Assembly (NCBI GenBank): GCA_020851835.1 | Contig: JADZBZ010000342.1 | Span: forward strand, 1 to 11,774 | Source of the DNA: Acidobacteriota bacterium | GTDB taxonomy: Bacteria > Acidobacteriota > Vicinamibacteria > Vicinamibacterales > UBA2999 | Direction: 5' to 3' | DNA: 11,774 bases | Shown: positions 1 through 5,172 of the stretch, one piece after another | Position numbering within the stretch: the first letter of the stretch is position 1 | How the letters are laid out: the number at the start of each line of letters is the position of its first letter | The notes under the pieces: model-generated | Told to the model about the DNA's origin: nothing | The model's input: the letters and a program-made list of their open reading frames with translations, nothing else | Database searches by the model: none | Program-made: the position numbers and the translations under genes

Positions 1-326
1 ATGCGATAAAGCCACGTCGACAGGGCCGATTCGCCCTTGAATCGCGCCAGGCCGCGCCACGCGCGGACGAAGGCCTCCTGGGCGAGATCGGCGGCATCCT
101 CGTGGTTGTTTACGAAGCGGTAGCAGACCTGATACACGCTGCGCCTGTGCCGTACGACAATCGCGTCGAAGGCGTCGGGATGGCCATCGACGGCCAGGGC
201 CACCAGGGCCGCGTCCTCGAGGCCGTCCAGGCGGGCGGCCGGTTCGGTGGCGTCTGGCGTCACGATGCGGACCGACCAAGCAATCGGCGAGGGTATCCAC
301 GGGCGAATGGCTGGGCCATACGACAT
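1..326 (-). CDS. ECF-type RNA polymerase sigma factor, N-terminal part (cut by window edge)
   Basis: On the minus strand this frame reads through region 2 of a sigma-70 family factor of the extracytoplasmic-function type, which binds core RNA polymerase and recognises the -10 element. From about residue 48 it shows the usual pattern: DAFDAIVVRHRR, then YRFVNNHEDAADLAQ, EAFVRAWRGLARF, and KGESALSTWLYRI at the window edge. The DAADLAQEAFVRAW core is characteristic of region 2. Regions 3 and 4 lie beyond position 1. The start is uncertain. I take the ATG at 326, but its nearest ribosome-binding-like motif (AGGAG) is about 15 bases upstream, which is long. A GTG at 263 is the alternative and would still keep the whole sigma domain. 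The gene is divergent from lexA. No anti-sigma gene is visible, since the downstream side is outside the window. The family is clear; the regulon cannot be told. Confidence 0.88.
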   Translation of the reverse strand, partial: MSYGPAIRPWIPSPIAWSVRIVTPDATEPAARLDGLEDAALVALAVDGHPDAFDAIVVRHRRSVYQVCYRFVNNHEDAADLAQEAFVRAWRGLARFKGESALSTWLYR

Positions 327-362
327 AATCGGCGGCAGTTGCTCCTGAAACGTTAGACCGGG

Positions 363-373
363 TTCGGCTCGAA
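363..373. promoter_or_regulatory. Inverted repeat TTCG-GCT-CGAA, possible operator upstream of lexA
   Basis: A perfect 4-3-4 inverted repeat ends three bases before the -35 element of the lexA promoter, inside the sigma factor/lexA divergent region. lexA genes are usually autoregulated by a nearby LexA box, so the position is suitable. I cannot match it to a proven LexA box, and a repeat this short can occur by chance. Confidence 0.22.
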
Positions 374-376
374 AGG

Positions 377-405
377 TTGACTTTCGCCTTTTCTTTGTTT
401 ACCCT
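377..405 (+). promoter_or_regulatory. lexA promoter (-35 TTGACT, 17-base spacer, -10 TACCCT)
   Basis: TTGACT at 377-382 matches five of six consensus -35 bases. After exactly 17 bases, TACCCT at 400-405 fits the TAnnnT form of the -10. The spacer is T/C-rich, unlike the surrounding GC-rich coding DNA. Transcription would start near 412, leaving a leader of about 45 bases before the TTG start at 458. If this is right, coding cannot begin at the TTG inside the -35 box. Confidence 0.6.
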
Positions 406-446
406 CGCTTCACGTGCCGGGATGTTCCCTATCTCTTCGCCCGGCC

Positions 447-452
447 AGGAGG
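447..452 (+). promoter_or_regulatory. lexA ribosome binding site AGGAGG
   Basis: A perfect AGGAGG sits five bases before a TTG at 458. It decides the lexA start in favour of that TTG over the in-frame ATG at 422 and the TTG at 377. Confidence 0.75.
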
Positions 453-457
453 CGCCG

Positions 458-1066
458 TTGCAGCCGCTCACCAAGCGTCAGCGCGAGATTCTCGACTATC
501 TGAACGAGTTCATTCAGCAGCACGGGTATGCGCCGAGCCTCGAGGAAATCGGCCGCCGCTTCAACCTGTCGTCGCTGGCGACCGTGCACAAGCACCTCAC
601 GAATCTCCAGGAGAAGGGGTTCATCCGCCGCTCGTGGAACCGCAGCCGATCGGTGGAGTTGCTGCCCAGCCGGGCGGGTGGGCGGGCCGTGGACCTGCCG
701 ATGCTCGGCTTTGTGGCCGCGGGCATGCCCATCGAGGCCGTGGCCTCGGCCGAGAGCATTTCGGTGCCCGAATCGCTCGTCGCCGGACGGCGCGACACGT
801 ATGTCCTGCGCGTGCGCGGCGAGTCGATGATCGACGAGCAGATCCGCGACGGCGACTGGGTGGTGGTCGAAGATCGGAAGTCGGCGGACAACGGCGAGAT
901 GGTGATCGCACTCGTGGAGGGGCAGGACGTTACGCTGAAGAAATTCTATCGCGAGGCCGGCCGCATCCGGCTGCAGCCGGCGAATCCCGCGATGCAGCCC
1001 ATCTACGTCAATCCGGACGGCGTGCAGATTCAGGGGGTGGTCGTCGGCGTCATGCGCAAATACTAG
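458..1066 (+). CDS. lexA: LexA repressor (SOS response transcriptional repressor, S24 autoprotease)
   Basis: LexA represses DNA damage genes and cleaves itself when RecA filaments form. With the TTG start at 458 the protein is 202 residues, the same as the E. coli protein. It opens with the family signature PLTKRQREILDYL and a winged helix-turn-helix at about 1-68 (recognition region near LSSLATVHKHLTNLQEKG). The self-cleavage site is Ala88-Gly89 in FVAAGMPIEA. The catalytic serine is Ser123 in RGESMIDEQI and the catalytic lysine is Lys161 in DVTLKKFY. All are present, so it should be a working autoprotease. The start is chosen because of the perfect AGGAGG upstream; a longer protein from the ATG at 422 is possible but would add an unusual 12-residue tail. 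It is divergent from a sigma factor gene and followed, after 137 bases without a clear terminator, by the DUF3467 gene. Confidence 0.97.
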   Translation: MQPLTKRQREILDYLNEFIQQHGYAPSLEEIGRRFNLSSLATVHKHLTNLQEKGFIRRSWNRSRSVELLPSRAGGRAVDLPMLGFVAAGMPIEAVASAESISVPESLVAGRRDTYVLRVRGESMIDEQIRDGDWVVVEDRKSADNGEMVIALVEGQDVTLKKFYREAGRIRLQPANPAMQPIYVNPDGVQIQGVVVGVMRKY

Positions 1067-1203
1067 GCGATTGTCTCCGCCGGAGGCGGCCTGGCGCCCA
1101 AGACCCGCCCGAGCAGGCGGCGGCGGAATCCAGTAGGCTTGAGGCGTCCCGTTGCGCCCCGATACCGCAGACTCGTCACTGCTGTCTGACCCTGACGCCC
1201 GCC

Positions 1204-1527
1204 ATGTCCGATCCCAAGCAAATCAACTTCACCATCGTACCTGCCGACGAAGGCAGTGAACCGCGCGTCTACGCGAACTTCTGCGCGGTCAACCACACGC
1301 CCTTCGACTTCACGCTCACCTTCTGCGAGGTGCAGCCGCTTTCTGAGCGCGAGATTCGCGAGGCGCAGGCCGACCACGTCGTCCGCGCGCCCGTGCGAGT
1401 GCGGCTGGCCGTTCCCGTGCAGTTCGTGCCGACGCTCATCGCGGCCCTGCAGGAGAACCTGCGCATCTACTCGGAATCGCACGCCGTACCAGCCGCGCCA
1501 CCGGCGGGGCAGGGGCCCGTGCACTGA
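1204..1527 (+). CDS. DUF3467 domain protein of unknown function
   Basis: This is a small acidic protein of 107 residues. It fits the DUF3467 family (PF11950), whose members are about 100 residues long, have no assigned function, and are widespread in bacteria. The family pattern is visible as VYANFCAVNHTPFDFTLTF at about residues 20-38, a central RVRLAVPVQFVPTLIAAL, and a closing QENLRIYSE. There is no signal peptide or membrane segment, so it is probably cytoplasmic. The C-terminal 15 residues are Ala/Pro-rich and look disordered. The ATG at 1204 has no clear ribosome binding site. The 137 bases before it hold no promoter I can define and only a short GC-rich hairpin. The gene stops seven bases before nth, so the two are probably co-transcribed. 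I am confident of the family, but there is no known function to assign. Confidence 0.85.
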   Translation: MSDPKQINFTIVPADEGSEPRVYANFCAVNHTPFDFTLTFCEVQPLSEREIREAQADHVVRAPVRVRLAVPVQFVPTLIAALQENLRIYSESHAVPAAPPAGQGPVH

Positions 1528-1534
1528 ATCTCCC

Positions 1535-2161
1535 ATGAAGACGCCGGCGCAGGCACGCCGCATCTTCGCGGCCCTCGAGAAGCACCACCCTGGCGCAGAT
1601 ACCGAGCTCGCCCACCGCAATGCATTCGAGTTGCTGGTGGCGACCGTCCTGTCGGCGCAGTCCACCGACAGGCGTGTCAACGAGGTGACGCCGGCGCTGT
1701 TTGCGCGCTACCCGGACGCGAGCGCGCTGCGGCAGGCCGACCCGGCCGAGCTCGAGGCACTGATCCACTCAACCGGCTTCTTCAGGCAGAAGGCGCGCGC
1801 GCTGGTTGGCATGGCCGGAGCACTCGTCGCGCGCCACGCCGGAACGGTGCCGGCGTCGATGGAGGCGCTCACCGAGCTGCCGGGGGTGGGCCGCAAGACG
1901 GCCAATGTCGTGCTCGGCCACGCCCTGGGGGTGCCCGGCTTGCCCGTGGATCGCCACGTGCTGAGGGTGGCGAATCGGCTGGGGCTCGTCCATTCGGACG
2001 ATCCGGTGAAGGTCGAGGCCGCGCTGGGCGCACTGTTTCCAAAGAAGCACTGGACCCGCGTGTCCGACACGTTCATCCTGCACGGCCGCCGGATATGCAA
2101 GCCGACTCCCCAGTGCCAGATGTGCTTTGCCCGTTCGCTGTGCGATTACGCTCACCGATGA
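1535..2161 (+). CDS. nth: Endonuclease III (DNA glycosylase/AP lyase)
   Basis: Nth removes oxidised pyrimidines from DNA and cuts the resulting abasic site in base excision repair. The 208-residue length is close to the 211 of E. coli. The helix-hairpin-helix reads LPGVGRKTANVVLGHA, with catalytic Lys121, followed by the catalytic aspartate Asp139 in PVDRHVLRVANRLG. The N-terminal ATVLSAQSTDRRVN (about 36-49) is also typical. Near the C-terminus a four-cysteine iron-sulfur loop is present: Cys188, Cys194, Cys197 and Cys203. The first spacing is five residues, where the E. coli protein has six. The ATG at 1535 lacks a clear ribosome binding site and lies seven bases after the DUF3467 stop, so it is likely read by coupling. 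The stop overlaps the start of the next gene as ATGA. Confidence 0.96.
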   Translation: MKTPAQARRIFAALEKHHPGADTELAHRNAFELLVATVLSAQSTDRRVNEVTPALFARYPDASALRQADPAELEALIHSTGFFRQKARALVGMAGALVARHAGTVPASMEALTELPGVGRKTANVVLGHALGVPGLPVDRHVLRVANRLGLVHSDDPVKVEAALGALFPKKHWTRVSDTFILHGRRICKPTPQCQMCFARSLCDYAHR

Positions 2162-2550
2162 CACGCGAACACTTTCGAGCCCTGGTCGCCCGTGCCATCG
2201 ACACGATCCCGCCGACCTTCGCGCGAGCGATCCAGAACGTGGCCATCGTCGTTGACGACGAGCCCTCGGCCGCGCTCCTCGAGGAAATGGAGATGGAACC
2301 CGGCGAGGTCCTTCTGGGCCTGTACCAGGGCACGCCGCTACCCGAGCGGCAGTGGGACTACGGCAATGCCTTGCCGGACCGGATCAGCCTTTTCCAGCGC
2401 GCCATCGAAGAGGAGTGCGGCGGCGACGAAGAGTGCATCGTCATGGAAGTCGGCGACACCCTGATTCACGAGTTCGGACACTACTTCGGGATGTCCGAGG
2501 ACGAAATCATGGAGATCGAGGAGCACTACTGGCGTGGTGAAGGCACGTAA
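2158..2550 (+). CDS. Minimal zincin-like metallopeptidase (PF06262 type)
   Basis: A 130-residue protein with the zinc-protease motif HEFGHYFGMSEDEI at residues 104-117. His104, His108 and the downstream acidic residue are the expected zinc ligands, and Glu105 the catalytic base. The block EVGDTLIHEFGHYFG and the small size fit the PF06262 (Zincin_1, formerly DUF1025) family, which is cytoplasmic and of unknown substrate. A second conserved-looking stretch is VVDDEPSAALLEEM followed by LLGLYQGTPL, near residues 32-62. There is no signal peptide or membrane segment. The start ATG at 2158 overlaps the nth stop (ATGA) and has no separate ribosome binding site, which suggests translational coupling. 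The end overlaps the beginning of ksgA by 17 bases and carries the ksgA ribosome binding site. The family is well supported; the physiological role is unknown. Confidence 0.88.
   Translation: MTREHFRALVARAIDTIPPTFARAIQNVAIVVDDEPSAALLEEMEMEPGEVLLGLYQGTPLPERQWDYGNALPDRISLFQRAIEEECGGDEECIVMEVGDTLIHEFGHYFGMSEDEIMEIEEHYWRGEGT
2518..2523 (+). promoter_or_regulatory. ksgA ribosome binding site GAGGAG inside the zincin gene
   Basis: GAGGAG lies ten bases before the GTG at 2534 and is part of the last codons of the zincin gene. It supports GTG 2534 (rather than the next GTG at 2537) as the ksgA start. Confidence 0.55.
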
Positions 2551-3370
2551 GCGGTTCGGGCAGCATTTCCTCGAGGCCGCCTGGGTGGCCAAGCTGGTGG
2601 ACGCTCTAGGCGCCACACCCGAGGATGCGTTTGTCGAGATCGGCCCCGGACGGGGGGCCATCACCGCGCCGCTGGCAGCGCGGGTGTCGCGCTTGCTGGG
2701 GATCGAGGTGGACCGTGACCTCGCTGCCGCGCTGGCCGAGCGTCAGATCGCGGGGCTGACGGTCCTGCAGGCCGACGTCCTCGAAGTCGATCTCTCCGCG
2801 GCCATCGGCGACTGGCTGGGGGCCCCGCTCGGCCCGGCCTACCGGGTGCGGGTCGTTGGCAACCTGCCCTACAACATCTCGTCGCCCATCCTGTTCCGGC
2901 TGCTCGACGTCGCGGCTTCGACCGGGGGGCTTGTCGACGCGACGCTGATGCTCCAGCGCGAGGTCGCCGACCGCCTCACCGCCCGGCCTGACACACGGGA
3001 GTACGGCGTGCTGAGCATCCTGACGGCCCTTCGAGCCGACGTGGTCCGGCTACTGGCGCTTCCGCCCGGCGCCTTTCGTCCGCCGCCCAAGGTCTCGTCG
3101 GCCGTTGTCCGCCTGAGCTTCCGGCCGACGCCCGTCGCCATATCGGATGAGGCGATTCTGACCAGCCTGGTGCGGACCATTTTTATGCAGCGGCGCAAGA
3201 CGCTGACCAATGCCCTCAAGCCGTTTGCGGCCCGGCTCGGCCGCGACGCCGTCGGGGCGCTGGTTGCGGCCGGCCTGGACGGCCGGCGCCGGCCCGAGAC
3301 GCTGCAGCTTGTTGAACTGGCGCAACTTGCGGACGTATTTGCTTCGGGCGACCGCGGAGCCGTGCTATAG
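2534..3370 (+). CDS. rsmA: 16S rRNA dimethyladenosine transferase KsgA/RsmA
   Basis: KsgA dimethylates two adjacent adenosines near the 3' end of 16S rRNA during late assembly of the small ribosomal subunit, using S-adenosylmethionine. The 278-residue protein begins with the family signature RKRFGQHFL (residues 5-13), has the SAM-binding loop VEIGPGRGAIT at about 34-44, and the catalytic NLPY at 110-113 in VVGNLPYNISSPILF. The C-terminal helical domain contains FRPPPKVSSAVVRL and FMQRRKTLTNAL, both typical. The start is a GTG, immediately followed by a second GTG. It overlaps the preceding zincin gene by 17 bases. Its stop codon TAG is embedded in the -10 element (TATAGT) of the promoter for the following RNase J gene. 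The length and all key motifs are intact, so it should be functional. Confidence 0.97.
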   Translation: MVKARKRFGQHFLEAAWVAKLVDALGATPEDAFVEIGPGRGAITAPLAARVSRLLGIEVDRDLAAALAERQIAGLTVLQADVLEVDLSAAIGDWLGAPLGPAYRVRVVGNLPYNISSPILFRLLDVAASTGGLVDATLMLQREVADRLTARPDTREYGVLSILTALRADVVRLLALPPGAFRPPPKVSSAVVRLSFRPTPVAISDEAILTSLVRTIFMQRRKTLTNALKPFAARLGRDAVGALVAAGLDGRRRPETLQLVELAQLADVFASGDRGAVL

Positions 3371-3371
3371 T
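3363..3371 (+). promoter_or_regulatory. Extended -10 promoter for rnj (TGCTATAGT)
   Basis: TATAGT at 3366-3371 is one base from the TATAAT consensus and is preceded by TG one base upstream, which makes an extended -10. No good -35 is seen at 16-18 bases. It spans the ksgA stop codon. Initiation near 3378 would give a leader of about 95 bases before the RNase J start. Confidence 0.5.
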
Positions 3372-3382
3372 TCGGGACCGAA
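3371..3382. promoter_or_regulatory. Palindrome TTCGG-GA-CCGAA over the expected rnj transcription start
   Basis: A perfect 12-base palindrome begins at the last base of the -10 and covers the predicted start of the transcript. It could be a repressor site or a 5'-end hairpin in the mRNA. Chance occurrence cannot be excluded. Confidence 0.25.
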
Positions 3383-3473
3383 AACCCGCCTCGTTCTCAG
3401 GCCTCCCAGCGCCTGGTCTTGCCGTCGTGCCGGTGCTCATCCCGTGAGTTCCGCACTGGCTGGGATTATGCCC

Positions 3474-5171
3474 ATGCTTGGTTCGGCTCCCTCGGACGTG
3501 TCCGTGGGTGCATTACCCGTCGATCTCGTGCCGCTCGGCGGCCTCGGCGAGTTTGGTCTCAACATGATGGCCATCTCGTGTGGGGACACCACCATCGTGA
3601 TCGACGCGGGTGCGATGTTTCCGGAGGCCGACCAGCCGGGCGTGGACTTGATCGTTCCGGACCTGGCGTACCTGGAGTCGCGACGCGGCCAGGTGCGGGC
3701 TCTGGTGCTGACGCACGGCCACGAAGATCACATTGGCGGCGTCCCCTACGTGCTCCCGCACGTGTTGGGCCCGCTCTACGCGCCGCCCCTGGCGCTGGCG
3801 CTGGTCCAGCCCAAGCTCGAGGAGCACGACATCACGCATGGACCGGGCCTGGTGCCGATCGGCCCGAACGACGTGGTCACGATTGGCCCCTTCACGCTGG
3901 AGTTCATCCGGGTCACCCACAGCATGCCCGACTGCGTGGCCGTCGTCATTCGCACGCCGCAGGGTGTGCTGGTGCACACGGGCGACTTCAAGGTGGACCA
4001 GACCCCGATCGACGGTGAAGCCTTCGATCTGCCGCGCTTTGCCCAACTGGGCGCCGAAGGCGTGCTGGCGCTGCTGTGCGACAGCACGAACATCGATCGC
4101 AGCGGCTTCACCGGCTCGGAACGGGACGTCGAGGTGGCGTTCGAGGAACTGCTCACTCGTACCGAAGGGCGGCTGGTCGTCGCCACGTTCTCTTCGAGCC
4201 TGCACCGTCTGCAGATTCTGGTCGACCTCGCCGCCGAGTTCGACCGGAAGGTGGCCTTCATCGGCCGGGGCATGAACGAGAACTCGCAGATTGCGCAGCG
4301 GCTCGGCCGGCTGCACGTGCCGACCGGCGTGGCCATCAAGGACAGCGACGTGCCGAATTTTCCGGCGCAGGAGGTCCTCTGCCTCGTGACCGGCTCGCAG
4401 GGGGAACCGAACGCCGCACTGTCGCGGATTGCCATCAACGACCATCGCTACATCCGGCTTACCGAGCGGGACCGGGTCGTGATTTCGGCGCGCGCGATTC
4501 CCGGCAACGAGAAGGCCATCGGGCGCGTGCTGAACCACCTGGCGCGGCGCGGCGTGGAGGTGGTGACCGAGTCCGACAAGCACGTGCACGTTTCGGGTCA
4601 CGGCGCCAGCGAGGAGCTGAAGCTCATGCTGTCGCTGGTGCGTCCGCGCTACTTCATCCCGATTCACGGCGAGCACCGGCAGCTCGCACGGCACGCGCGG
4701 GTGGCCAAGGTGGTCACCTCCGGACTGCCGAAGCCCACCGCCGTCCTCATGCCCCTCGACGGCGATATCGTCCGGTTCGACGGCGAGGGAGGCCGCCTGT
4801 TCGACAAGGCCCCGGCGGGCCGGGTACTGATCGACAGCACGCGCGTGGGTGCGGTGAACGACGAGGTGTTGCGGGATCGGCGACACATCGCCGCCGATGG
4901 CGTGGTGGTGCCGGTGGTGGCCATCAACCGCCAGACGGGCGAAGTCGAGGGCGTGCCGGAGCTGCTGGTGCGGGGCTTTGTGGCCGCCGACGCGGCCACG
5001 CTGCTCGCGGAGGGTGCGGCCATGCTCATCGGCGTCATTCGGCAGTGCGGTGTCGAGGAGCGGACCGACCCCGGGCTCATGCGGGAGCGCATCCGCACCG
5101 AGGTGCGGCGGTACTTGCGGAAACGGACCGGGCGGCGGCCACTCGTGCTGCCCGTGGTGATGGAGATCTGA
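3474..5171 (+). CDS. rnj: Ribonuclease J (metallo-beta-lactamase/beta-CASP family)
   Basis: RNase J is a cytoplasmic endo- and 5'-to-3' exoribonuclease that matures rRNA and turns over mRNA. The protein has 565 residues, near the family norm of about 555. It starts with LVPLGGLGEFGLNMM (19-32) and carries the metal-binding motif HGHEDH at 81-86, HSMPDC further on, HTGDFK at 168-173, and His398 in IPIHGEHRQLA. The beta-CASP part contains LCDSTNIDRSG, VTGSQGEPNAAL and HVSGHGASEELKLML. A C-terminal domain of about 110 residues follows. The start is a choice among ATG 3474, ATG 3468 and GTG 3444. I prefer 3474, because GGA at 3463-3465 lies eight bases before it, but 3468 is nearly as good. One base separates its stop from ftsK, so the two are very likely co-transcribed from the promoter at the ksgA stop. 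Confidence 0.96.
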   Translation: MLGSAPSDVSVGALPVDLVPLGGLGEFGLNMMAISCGDTTIVIDAGAMFPEADQPGVDLIVPDLAYLESRRGQVRALVLTHGHEDHIGGVPYVLPHVLGPLYAPPLALALVQPKLEEHDITHGPGLVPIGPNDVVTIGPFTLEFIRVTHSMPDCVAVVIRTPQGVLVHTGDFKVDQTPIDGEAFDLPRFAQLGAEGVLALLCDSTNIDRSGFTGSERDVEVAFEELLTRTEGRLVVATFSSSLHRLQILVDLAAEFDRKVAFIGRGMNENSQIAQRLGRLHVPTGVAIKDSDVPNFPAQEVLCLVTGSQGEPNAALSRIAINDHRYIRLTERDRVVISARAIPGNEKAIGRVLNHLARRGVEVVTESDKHVHVSGHGASEELKLMLSLVRPRYFIPIHGEHRQLARHARVAKVVTSGLPKPTAVLMPLDGDIVRFDGEGGRLFDKAPAGRVLIDSTRVGAVNDEVLRDRRHIAADGVVVPVVAINRQTGEVEGVPELLVRGFVAADAATLLAEGAAMLIGVIRQCGVEERTDPGLMRERIRTEVRRYLRKRTGRRPLVLPVVMEI

Positions 5172-5172
5172 C

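Noticed and set aside
102..356. An 84-residue plus-strand frame at the left edge
   Set aside because: It is the reverse strand of the sigma factor gene, whose region 2 motifs are unmistakable on the minus strand.
1077..1089. Hairpin CCGCC-GGA-GGCGG after lexA as a terminator
   Set aside because: The stem is short, the loop is three bases and there is no T-run; such repeats are common by chance in GC-rich DNA.
634..1203. In-frame extension of the DUF3467 frame upstream into lexA
   Set aside because: The extension overlaps lexA in another frame and is Arg/Gly-rich nonsense. The family pattern begins only after the ATG at 1204.
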